Assembly: GCF_964340395.1 (NCBI RefSeq)
Contig: NC_135549.1
Span: 24,430,342 to 24,494,341 of the forward strand
DNA: 64,000 nucleotides
Source: Glandiceps talaboti
Lineage: Eukaryota > Hemichordata > Enteropneusta > Spengelidae
Direction: 5' to 3'
The notes under the pieces are model-generated. The model saw only the letters and a program-made list of their open reading frames with translations, did not search any database and was not told the origin of the DNA. The translations under genes and the position numbers were made by a program. Below, one piece after another: positions 35,424 to 46,795 of this stretch; positions within the stretch are counted from its first letter, which is position 1, and every line of letters begins with the position of its first letter.

Positions 35424-36090
35424 TATTTGGTTCAAAACGAATATTTTCATTCGTCTACCGTAGCCATTTATTACCCACAATTGCCATTACTACGGAACCC
35501 ACTATTGAACTACCCGCTATCGAATCGTGTTTTGGGGCATTGGGTGCTCTATATAGCACAAAACAGCTAGATGGTAATTTAAAGTACAAAGTACTGTGAG
35601 CAGCCTACATGACTTGAGGTTGGCGTCTCCAAGCCTCGCAATGTATCACATCTATAGCTAGGTCTATAATTATAATCCCTTTTTGGTTTCAATGACATTT
35701 CGCTTTTAAGAATTCCATGTGTCATTGTACTGTATTTGACTAGTACAAATGATGCAGTACGAGGCTTGGAGACACTCACATCATGTCACGCAGGCTACTC
35801 ACAAGTCCACAACATTTTGTACTTTAAAATTTTGATCGGTCACTATCCCAAATTGCATGCAAACCAAACAGATATACTACAATGGAATATGGATTATAAT
35901 ATATGTAGTGAGTGATATTGGACAAAAACAACCTCACATTCAGGATACATATACCGTGGAGGTAGAAGGACTTATGAATAATTCATGAGCCATGTTGAAC
36001 ATATCATGAAAATATCACGAATTCTGTTGAACTCGGGACTATTTTGCTCAAATATTGTGGCTAGTCTGATTGATATCGATGAATATACGT
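35424..36090. repeat. Rearranged fifth fragment of the unit's 5' flank (no gene)
   Basis: 35424-35577 repeats 34757-34907 in direct orientation. 35579-35745 is the reverse complement of about 34925-35095. 35745-36090 is direct again (equivalent to about 34995-35400). The adjoining inverted and direct parts form a palindrome of about 245 bp around 35745. Divergence is higher than between units 1-4. The CRE of the intact units is degraded here (GTGATATTGG). Confidence 0.75.
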
Positions 36091-36359
36091 GTGATAGAAC
36101 ACTTGACAGTGTGTTTATTTTTGATGGAACAAATGCATCTTCTTTGTTGACGGTGCATTGTACTCCAATAGCTTGCTTTATATTAATACTCGCATTATGC
36201 ATTGCAATTCGACAAAAAGTCAACGCATTTAATCACGTAAACATCTCATCATCGCAAGTTGGCATAATTTATTGCATGTTGTCATTGAATGATGCCGTCA
36301 CATGGAAGTGCATAATCCCAAACAGTAAACTCGCATTACAGTATCTCATGATGTAAGTA

Positions 36360-36500
36360 AGTTATAATGACAGTATTTCATTGTGTAACTGCAGTATGTC
36401 ATTTTCGTATTGCAGTATTTCTTTGTGTAACTGCGGCATGTCATTTCCACGTTGCAGTATGTCATTGTGTTTTAAACTGCAGTGTCACTCTCGCATTGCA
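36360..36500. repeat. Short minisatellite (TGCAGTATGTCATT)
   Basis: Three to four imperfect copies of a roughly 45-bp unit containing TGTAACTGCRGYATGTCATT and GCAGTATTTC. Frames across it are not coding. Confidence 0.55.
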
Positions 36501-36535
36501 GTATTGCATAGGCGAATTGTGGCAGGCATTGTACG

Positions 36536-36579
36536 CCTCTCTCTCTGTCTCTGTCTCTGTATGATCTCTCTCTCTCTCT

Positions 36580-36647
<68 letters not shown>
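36536..36647. repeat. (CT)n microsatellite
   Basis: About 110 bp of CT with TGTCTC and ATGATC interruptions near its left end. Confidence 0.95.
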
Positions 36648-36649
<2 letters not shown>

Positions 36650-37058
36650 ATTAGCTGTAGTTTGGTAATGAATAATGACTCGACTGTAGCAGTAGCACAT
36701 ACAATTTTAAAAAAGATAGCAAAGGTGAGGTTGACTATCTTTAGCCTCGTTTTAAGTCTCATATCAGTTCGTGGTTCCTCCAGACGTGGGAGGAAAATCA
36801 AAACCATGTATCGCCTCTAGACTGTAAAAATATATTGACAAATCTGAATAAAAGAAGAGGTTTGCTGTACGTTGAGGTAGTGCTTTATGATAAGCAAACG
36901 AAGTTTGGAACTTCACGCCTCTTGAAAACGTCGCCGGAATAGCACAGCATTGCTAGGGCAAAAGATTCAAAATGTTTGAAACTCCTATAACTTTGGTTAT
37001 TTCCCATGATACCTCACCCCCCCCCCCCCGTGTATAAAATTTTTCTTGTTGAAATAGC

Positions 37059-37168
37059 TAGTCTGTAAGATACGACGTTTCGTGCTTGCCACACTATCAA
37101 CTATCAGTCACAAATTTGTGGCCGATGCCGTAGAGGGCGCCCCGACACGGCGTACCTTAGTACAGATT
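37059..37168. mobile_element. MITE family A, copy 5 (diverged core)
   Basis: Starts TAGTCTGTAAGATACGACG and ends GCGTACCTTAGTACAGATTA, with GAGGGCGCCCCG in the core. The middle differs from the other copies (TATCAGTCACAAATTTG). No clear target duplication. Confidence 0.7.
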
Positions 37169-37611
37169 ACTTCTTATATGGAAGCATACTCATTTACATT
37201 TTGTATTGTGCGGGTAACAGAAAAATAAGTTGTTGTCTTATCACGAAGACAAATAATAACTTACATCTCGTATCACGTGCATTTTATTTGGGGAAAGTTA
37301 CAATTACTCATAGCAACAAATGAAATATTTTAAATATTGTTCTCTGGTCTTTCTAGATCACCACTTTATCAACAAGAGAGAAGACATCACAAAACATGAC
37401 AAAAGGTGACTTTGCAAAACTGTTTTCCCTTCAACTTTCAACACTATGTATTCCTCCACATCAAATTGTAATCTTATTAAAATTTTGGAAGGATAATGGT
37501 ATGTACGTACGTGATATATCAATATAACAGGAAATTTGTGTTCACCAGATGCAAAACACCCCCCTCCCCCGAGATAAAGACCACCACCCCTAAATGATAG
37601 GATAACATGTA

Positions 37612-38058
37612 CTACTGTTTATGTTTATGTTCTGGGTCACCTCCCTCTTTCATACAAGCTCCTGCAGCTGATGGTTGAGACGATACTGTGTTATCTCCAA
37701 TAAAACATGGTCCAAGTATCTGTTCAACAGGTAAATATGGTGACGTCACTACTGGTTCCAGCTGGATTGTTTTCTCAGTCGATGTCATGTGGGATGGGTC
37801 AAAGTGTGAATATCTGTACTGCAAGTTCAACGATACATCACATATGTCACACACAGTCAATTTCTCTCCAAATGACTGCTCAAACGATGAGTCTTTCGAT
37901 GATGTAGAGGCCGGGTCATTGTTGCCATGGTGACGATGTATCAGTTGCTGTGGTAACAATTCATCCAGGCCAAGTAACTGTTCAGGTTTTCCCCCTTCTC
38001 CAACTGCAGTATTGAACTCTGCCCAAGTCTTTACATTGTCCTTACTGAGGTTACTCAT
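37612..38058 (-). CDS. Small protein of unknown function (148 aa)
   Basis: Single open frame from ATG at 38058 to TAA at 37612. I do not recognise the family. The composition is protein-like rather than repeat-derived. The N-terminus is MSNLSKDNVKTWAEFNTAVG, followed by a polar segment and then CDIC about 11 residues before HFDPSH. This gives C-x2-C-x11-H-x4-H at about residues 70-90, close to but not exactly a C2H2 zinc finger. The C-terminus is PEHKHKQ. It starts 553 bp from the ATG of the divergent coiled-coil gene, so the two probably share a promoter. Splicing to further exons cannot be excluded, but start and stop are both present. Moderate confidence that it is a real gene. Confidence 0.6.
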   Translation of the reverse strand: MSNLSKDNVKTWAEFNTAVGEGGKPEQLLGLDELLPQQLIHRHHGNNDPASTSSKDSSFEQSFGEKLTVCDICDVSLNLQYRYSHFDPSHMTSTEKTIQLEPVVTSPYLPVEQILGPCFIGDNTVSSQPSAAGACMKEGGDPEHKHKQ

Positions 38059-38611
38059 TTTGTTCTGCCGCTACGTGCTATCGATATTAGAACTGGTGAT
38101 GCATGACATATCGTTAAAAAACCAAATGTATATCGGCTTATCGCTTGTCTGTCTCTTCTTACATGTAAATCGAAAATCCAGGTAACCTAAAGTCAAAATC
38201 CATGCTTCTGTCCCTTTTCTGGTTCTGAATTCGAGTCACAAACTACGATGGACTGAGCGAAAGGGCCGGAATATGCACCACAATATCGCAAAACTTTCTG
38301 CAAAAATTTGTCCTACCCGCGAAGTGGCATCGACCTTTGACCTAAGACCTCCTACTGACCTACCTAACTCGACGAAGATTTGTAAAACTTTTATCGCCAG
38401 CTAGTACCTGTATCGGAAGACTAGTATTGTTGGAATAGTCCGCTCTTCATTACTCTAAACGTAGCAGAAGAACGTTAAACAAGAAGTTTGATCCGTACTG
38501 ACTGTATTTCTGAACCTAGCAACTGCGCGTAGTGCCGAGGAGTTCGAACACTGATTTTGATGACGTCATGGTTACCTGTGTACACATTGAACAACACTAA
38601 ACGGACCGAAG
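38059..38611. promoter_or_regulatory. Probable bidirectional promoter
   Basis: Interval between two divergent start codons. It is richer in CpG than the surroundings (CCCGCGAAG, ACTGCGCGTAGTGCCGAGG) and contains a perfect CRE at 38561. No TATA box was found, which is usual for such promoters. Transcription starts are not determinable from sequence. Confidence 0.5.
38561..38568. promoter_or_regulatory. Perfect CRE (TGACGTCA)
   Basis: Palindromic CREB/ATF consensus, 44 bp upstream of the coiled-coil gene's ATG, a position typical for functional CREs in CpG-type promoters. Confidence 0.5.
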
Positions 38612-41600
38612 ATGGCTTCTGAATCGGCTAGTCAATCAATCAACGGGCGAATACAGGTAAATTCACTTGCTGGCTGATATTTTAACCGTATAATTCAGCT
38701 ATGAAAGTATATCGAAAATACCACAAATGAAAATAATCACTGACATAGAGTTGATTTTTGATCAAATTACCGTGCGGCGATTTAATTAACACGTAACTGT
38801 TAGTGACTGACACTCGACTTGTACGCCAAGCATATGCTGATTTTTAAAATATATTTTAGTATTTCATGTTAAGTCATAGTTAACACTACAGTTTATGTAT
38901 ACTAATTCTCATATCACTACATCCCATGGGTACACACTCAGACCGTGACGTCATCTACGACTATAGACTTCATATGTTGCCAAGGACACGTTTATTGTTA
39001 TTCGACAGCTGTAATTAATTAAGGCCTCACAATGACCCAATAAAACCATTGAATAAATGCATGAACGACCTCGCTAGAATGCAGGTTAATTAAAATGAAG
39101 TCCTAATAAAATGTTGTTAAGGCACATACGTGTACTGATTAAGGTCAAATAATCAAACGTGTGCAATCTATATGTTATATGTATCCCAGTCGATATATAC
39201 AAATGTCGCTATATCATGTATTCAGTATGTTTATTTTAATAACTAATATTTATGAAATTATGTCTTTATTTAATTTGGATTTTTTTTTTGTCTTTGTGCA
39301 TCACAGAGTCTTGAACACATTAACATTGAAATTTCCATTATGCAATAGTAGCCCAGGGTCTTGAGAGCTCTACTGAAATCAACATCTTATTCTTACCCAG
39401 ATGCATACATGTACATTTCAATCTTGTAATTGGTGTTACTACAGGATCCCATGTAATCCCAGTTATCAGAATGCTGTGACTGTGTGATGTCATCAGCTTT
39501 ATTGTGTTCTAACGTCTAGTGAAATTTCTGCTGTTTTTCACTGTTTAGTGTGAAAAAAAAGACCCAGTAACTTTCAGTAAGTGGTCTTTAAATCCAATTG
39601 TCATGGCAACATATGTTTTATACCTGCAGAGTATATTACAAGACATTGATGCTGTGTCAAAGAAAAATTCTACATTGATAAAAGATTTGGAGACAATTGA
39701 AGGGAAAGCCAATGAACAGGATGCTACACAGATGATTGATAGCTTAAAAGACCATCTTAAAGCCTCAACTGAAACAAACTTACAGGTAATGTGTACATTT
39801 CATCACAATATTGCAACAAACTTACAGGTAATGTGTACATTTCATCACTATATTGCAACAAACTTACAGGTAATGTGTACATTTCATCACAATATTGCAA
39901 CAAACTTACAGGTAATGTGTACATTTTATCACAATATTGCAACAAACTTACAGGTAATGTGTACATTTCATCACAATATTGCAACAAACTTACAGGTATT
40001 GTGTACATTTTATCACAATATTGCAACAAACTTACAGGTAATGTGTACATTTCATCACAATATTGCAACAAACTTACAGGTAATGTGTACATTTCATCAC
40101 AATATTGCAACAAACTTACAGGTATTGTGTACATTTCATCACAATATTGCAACAAACTTACAGATAATGTGTACATTTCATCACAATATTGCAACAAACT
40201 TACAGGTAACGTGTACATTTCATAACAAGATTACATTTCTCCTTCATTGTTATAAATTCCAGTGTAATGTAAATTTCTGAAACCAGGAGAATTGAACACA
40301 GACATTATCCTTGGATATACCAGTCACGTCAGATATCACAATAAATTTAATGAAGCTATTTTAACAGTAACCCATGGTATCACAAAATATGTAACATACT
40401 ATTTAACAATAACCTAAATTACCGGTAATGTCAATTTCCGATATCACAAAAAAATACAACACAGATATTGTAACAATAACCCAGTGTGTATAAAAATTTC
40501 AGATGTCACATATTGCTGCGTCAGTGCAGAAAGGTCTTATCTGCTATGTAATTGTATGTATAGGCAGAGATGACCTTACTTCTCTGACGCAATATAATGC
40601 AAAAAATATATTTCGATTATAACCTAATATCAATTTCAGATATTGCAAAAAATACAAACTATTTCAGATATCATAACCCAAGAAATAGAAGACAGATATT
40701 TTACTAGTATCCTAACATGAATTTCAGATATCATAACAAAAATACATCCTAGATATTTTGATTATAATTTCATAAATTTCAGATACAGCAAAAAATACAT
40801 CATAGATATTTTTAACGTCAATTTCAGGTAGTGTAAAAAAAAAAATCATAAATATTTTAGTTATAACCAATGGTGCAGATAACCTACATGGTCAGCCACC
40901 CATATCATCTGTTTATTTCATGATTGCTAATTTAACAAATTTACTTTGTAGTACAGTATGTTTGTTAATGTCAGTATTTGTTAAACAAGTTAATAATTGA
41001 TCAGCATATAATTAAAGACTATATAATTAGTGAGATAAATGTGAGTTACTCATGCTTACAATGATACCAATATGAAAGGGATTTTCTAATGATTGTTCTA
41101 GTTTGTCACATGTACAAAAGAAGTATACATGTAATGTAGAGAAGGTATTGCAGAAGGAATCGCAGATCATTTTATATGGTGTTCAGTAGACCAAATTCTC
41201 CATGAACAAAGTATAAAGGGACGCCATTTCCTCTTGAAAGCCTTCTTAGCAAAAATGAAAGTCAAACACAAAACCATTCCATTTTTAGCTCCGCTGTCAG
41301 CGAAAGCTGAAAGCGTAGCTTTAGGTATAGGTGGGTATTGAGGTATAGAGAGTAGAGTGAATCATAGGTGTCCGTCAAACTTTTATATTTTTACTATCTA
41401 CTCCGGAAGTGACAGTCGGAATTCTTCGATATTTGGTGTGCATGTTCCCTGGGGGGAGGCTATTCAGATTTGTTCATGCCAAGTTGATCTGTGCCATTTT
41501 CAATTTTTTATGATTTTTTTTCATAAAATGTCATTTTCATCAACTCCTTGAAAACCTCTTATTAGATTGCTTTGATATCTGGCGTGTTGATGCGCAGGGG

Positions 41601-44501
41601 GTAGCTTACTCAGATTTGTTAATTTCAAGTCAGCACATCCTCATTTTTATTTTTTATGATTTTTTTTTTGTAATTTGAAAAAAAAATGAATATGTTAATG
41701 AGCATAATGACCGACGCCATATTGGAAATCAGTCGACGAGACTTTAAGTAAACTGCCACTTTTCAAAAGACACTATTGACGTCAAACAAGCAATGTAATA
41801 TGTGCTATAGTCATAATTCTACGCATTGGGCGCCCAAATGACAAGCGTTTGTTCGAAACAGGGTTGTAAACTTCAAATCAGTCCGCAACATCCTCATTTG
41901 CATACTCTATCCTGATTCGACCAGAAGCTGAAGGTGACCTCATTTGACCGAGCGATTTTCCACAGCAAGTATCTTGAGTATCAACACAGGACGTTCTTGG
42001 TACTCACTAAAATCACACTTCAGACCCACTATAAAAGTGTGATGTTTTCAGATAACATGTAACTTGTGGTTAATTCTATATTGTCGTGCAATTTGGAATG
42101 ACAGTGAACCAGAATTCAGACAACTTGCGTAAGGAAGGGCATGCCAGACATGCGGTTGAAGTTATGGCCGACAGTTCACATGTAAAGTTAAACGACATGA
42201 ACGTGTCTTGCCTTTCCAAAATGCAAATATTTGGCAAGTAAAAATAATTAAAATAATTACAACTTTAATTTGGCTTCAGACTTTGCATTATGTTTTGCGT
42301 ATCTTTCCCCGTTTTACATGTAAATCCGAAAAGGTTCTCTCTCATCATGTCATCAGTGTCAGTGATCATACCGCGCGGGGCTGCTTTGAGTACGAGCGAA
42401 GTGAGGCATGTTGAGGTATTTTGTTGAGAATTATAAATATTGCGAAATGTCAAGTACAAGGTTTAAATACAATGGAATGATGAAAAAAATGGCAGAGTCT
42501 GCTGACAGGCGCCGGTCACAAGAAACACTGTGAATTAAAATATCAGACGATGTATGTATTAATCGCCGACAATCCACCCGTATGCACGAGGGACTAACCC
42601 GGAAGCAAGTCGTTGTCAGCCATACGTTACAGTGGTAACATCGTCCGAGAAATCGCTGCGTTCAGAGTGTCATTATTCACAGAATTGTTGTTTTCGAGTG
42701 AAAACCCGTCTTGAATTGTATAACTCTAACAAATGAAGACATGTCAAGTTATATTTTGAAAGTTGTATCGCTAGTTTGAGACGATTTTCTCACGTACTAT
42801 AGTACTATCGAGGCTTACTTGGAAGTAGTAGGACCTTACTCCAGTTCATCGGGAAGTTTAGCCAGTCCGATAATTCTTTCTGGTTTAGTTTACAACACTT
42901 TTGATCAATCACGCAGATTTTGTTGTTGTGATGAAAAGAAATAAAAAAAAGATCATTTCAACCATTTCGTTGTGTTTTCTTTGTGAAAGGTAACCGAACA
43001 TGAACGAGTGTTACCACTGTAACGTATGGCTGAGAATGACTCTCTTCCGGGTACTTGAGATTGTCGCCGTACGGAAACTAAGATGGCGATTAATACATTT
43101 CTTCCCTATATACTAGTATATCTACCACAACTAGTACAAGTTGAATGTTGTTGACTTTGTAAATTTGTTAGAAAATTGAAATTCAAATTGCCTCAAAATT
43201 ATTTTAGATCCCTAGTTTATTTCATTCATCATTAAAATTTTCCAGGGTTACAGCTGTAAGACACTGGAATTATTTATAGCCAACCTCAAAATCCTCTTTT
43301 TTTCTTTTTCTTGTGTGCATTTCCCAGTCATTTTTTTCTGAGATTTTGTGCAATTTTTCATAACAGTAGATTTTTGTTATAAAATGGTGACTATGGTATA
43401 AAAGTACAATACATTACCAACTTCTGTGTAAAATGTGTTTTATAGTGAGACATCATATGAAACCACTAACCACTTTATTGCATCGCTAAAACAAAACTGC
43501 ATAGTGAAGACCTGAACCACTTCTACATGTCACCAAAATAAAAAATTAAATTAAAAAAAAAACCAGCGGAGCTATTCTGACCGATAGGTCGCTTGTATGT
43601 AGAAATGGTTCCACAACAGTGACAATACATGTAGTAAACTTCTTTTAATTACTGGTCTGTATTGATATAGCCTAGTTAAGTGGAGGTATTGACTATTGTC
43701 CTCCCTCAAGCCTACAACATGCATGTAGCATTTCCCTAACAGTTGTGTATTTAAATCTAATGCAGGAACATTAATCATATGGTAATCATGGTACTGCGCA
43801 TGCTCCACTTATCCTCTTGATTCTAATCACATGGTGACACTATTGATGTCAACTCACACTGGAAAAATTCAAAATCCTAATATGAATTTGCACCGGCTTT
43901 CTGGCCAAAACTTCATTTAAAGTACAAACTGTTAGGGAAATGCTAGGCGTAAGTGATAATCAAAATACCACACAACTCTATATGCTAGTATTGAACTGGC
44001 TTGTACAAAAGAGTTCTTATTCTGTTTACAACATGAAAAGGAAATTCTAGAAAGAACGCTGATCAAGCTTTCTTTTCACTTATTATCACATTCTCAGGAT
44101 GGTTTATGAAAATGATAATGCAAAAAATAAAATCACAAATGTGTGTGTCTGCCTGCCTTGTATTTGTATGATGTCTTGTAATACCAAATGAAAAAAAATA
44201 TAGTTTGAAATGAAATAGTTTGTAAATAGATGTCAGATTCAGCAAGCTATAATACTATCATAGTATGTTGATAAAATTGTAAATTTGAACAATTATTGTG
44301 TTTGATGAAGTAATTTATGGCTTAGGCTGAAAAAAAAAAGCCTTCTAAGTCTGTTATTGTATTTATCTAATTAGGTAAAGCTGGGATATAAAGGCTTAAA
44401 TTTGAACTGATAAATTTTTAATTTCTAAACATACGCAACAATCTGGTCTGACTCTAAGTAATAGTATAGACATATAGGTACTGACATGTAGAGTAAGTAA
44501 A

Positions 44502-44539
<38 letters not shown>

Positions 44540-44607
44540 TTGCAAAACTATTACGCTCTGCCACTGCGGTATAGAGCACTGTTTGAGCAGATTGATACTC
44601 ACCGAGT

Positions 44608-44643
<36 letters not shown>

Positions 44644-45663
44644 TATACAGGGATCACTCTGGGCCGCGATCACGCGCTATTTGCGCTGTAAAAACAAAAA
44701 TATCGCGTCCAGAAAACTCAATTGGGACACAAAATTGCACCGTCGATACTAATAGCGCGTCACTGTGATAGATACGCGACATCATATTTAAGCTTTTGTT
44801 TACTACAAACGTACAAGGCGCATACTACGCATGTCTTTTGCTGCCCTCAGGCGGCAAGGTTTATCTGCATCATGCCCCTTTCAAACAGTGTCTATGATTG
44901 GTTGCCGACATGAAGGCAGGCGCTCATCGACAAATCAACGGAGTTGATACAGTAAATGTTCATTACTGATTAGTCACACGTACATGTGTACGTAATGGAG
45001 CTTTCAAAGACGTCGGGTGCCAGTACGAGTGCAATCTGATTAAAATCTGATATTAGATAGGCTGGTTTTCCTGTATTTACCTTTATTCCATCGTTATTGC
45101 GTCTTTTTCGTGAGTTTTTTTCCCCGGGGGAAAAAAAACTGGCATTCGCCCGGGGGAAAAAAACTCACGAAAAAGACGCAATAACGATGGAATAAAGGTA
45201 AATACAGGAAAACCAGCCTATCAAATATCAGATTGGTACGAGTGGGACCAAGAAACGCAAATGCTCTATCTTGGACTATTGTACAAAAGTTACTCCTTCG
45301 CTGGGAACTAATCTGGATTCGACTACATTCGCTAGTGAGGACGAAGAATGGGTATGTCCTGGTGTAGGTCGCAAGACAAACCGGAAATTTCAAAATAATT
45401 GGCTGGCTATGTATGGGTCGTTTTTGCGTCACGATAAGGACAAGGGAGAAATGATCTGCTACCTTCGCAGAAATCTACAGTTAAGGACAATGATGTACAA
45501 TGCAAGACAAGTATAGGAGTTATAGACCGTTGACGTGGTATTTTCCTATGAAATAAATGTTTCATGAAGTTAATATGTTGATGTGTATGTACTGTGTTTA
45601 TTTGTACAGTAGCAAATTCTAGTATGAAAGTTGATATGAAATCCATAGGCTTATGATCACAAT

Positions 45664-45721
<58 letters not shown>

Positions 45722-46758
45722 AGTGTATACCAGTATAATATACACATGACGCACATACAGTTGCCATATTTTTACTTCCGTCCCACACAGTTTTCAAATT
45801 GTCTCACTCATTTTCTCCAAATGGGACATTGGCTCATGCAGCTCTGGAGCCAGGGTGATCCCTGTATATATGTAAATAAAGTAAATGATATATATAAAGT
45901 AAATGATAGATTATATTTTGTATTTTTCAGACAGTATTGTAAACAGTATGTTAATATTTTGTATGAACTATTAGTTCCGAACTCAAGAGCGTAAATTCTT
46001 TACCTAGAGTATATTTCAGATAAATCACTCCACCTGCCATTATTGCCAACGGGTCAATGACATAGACTTGTATGACTGCATAATATGAACTGAAGAAGGC
46101 TGAGTGGTTTAGCCAAAAAATGCTAGGTACTGGAGTTATGCTCTGAGATGGAAAAAATGAAAAAATAAGTTTTCAGAGAAAGGAAATTACACTATGGGTA
46201 GTATGTGAAATGATTGTATTCTCAATAGATGCATTATATTTATAATACCAGTGAACATAAATTGAATTAAACTTAATACAGAGAATTGGCTATTTTAACT
46301 AATGTCATAATGTCAAACAATGTCATTTGCCAAACATCGAGCCAGTATGTCTCTGGGCAAGAATGGATTTTACTATCTCTCACATATAACCCGAAAACTT
46401 TAAAAGCCCTGGATTTAGAGAAAGTTGATATAATAATAATTATACCCTTGAAATATCTACATTAGGCTTTATGCCTTTTTCACAAATAACATGTTATTAG
46501 GCTGTAGGTATATGGCTTTTTTGAAGAAAAAAAATTATTTAGATATAACGTAAACTTTAAACTTTAAAGGGATATGCCGATGCCTATTACAAATTTCAAT
46601 TGTATTATTCTTTTGGCATATTTCTTTCAATTTCGTAATTTTATTTCTGTCAGAAAGTGTGTTTCTTAATTTATCCTTCTGAATCTTTTGTGATATCAGC
46701 TCCAGAAGACACTAGAAGATCAGAGTGCAGCTTTGAAAGAAGATCTCATCAAATTATC

Positions 46759-46795
<37 letters not shown>

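Larger units (their letters stand above)
44648..45864 (+). mobile_element. hAT-like transposon fragment (1.2 kb)
   Basis: The ends are CAGGGATCACTCTGG (44648) and CCAGGGTGATCCCTG (45850-45864), which are inverted complements with one mismatch. Flanks TATATATA (44640-44647) and TATATATG (45865-45872) fit an 8-bp target duplication, but they lie in TA-rich DNA. An 8-bp duplication with CAGGG ends is typical of hAT elements. The only transposase remnant is the N-terminal zinc-finger region at 45247-45516, so this is an internally deleted copy. Confidence 0.68.

Noticed and set aside
35985-36356. 123-codon + strand frame
   Set aside because: Its first third is the rearranged upstream fragment of the acyltransferase unit. 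The rest has no recognisable domain and no splice context.
39757-40218. 153-codon - strand frame and overlapping + strand frames of repeated 14-mers
   Set aside because: These arise because a 42-bp repeat without stops is open in several frames. Only the frame continuing exon 2 has a possible biological meaning.
39774-40231. Regular direct repeats considered as a CRISPR array
   Set aside because: There are no unique spacers between repeats, units abut head to tail, and the DNA is from an animal nuclear genome.
45094-45432. 112-codon - strand frame across the palindrome
   Set aside because: Antisense of the transposase fragment plus foldback sequence, with poly-lysine/phenylalanine character and no domain.
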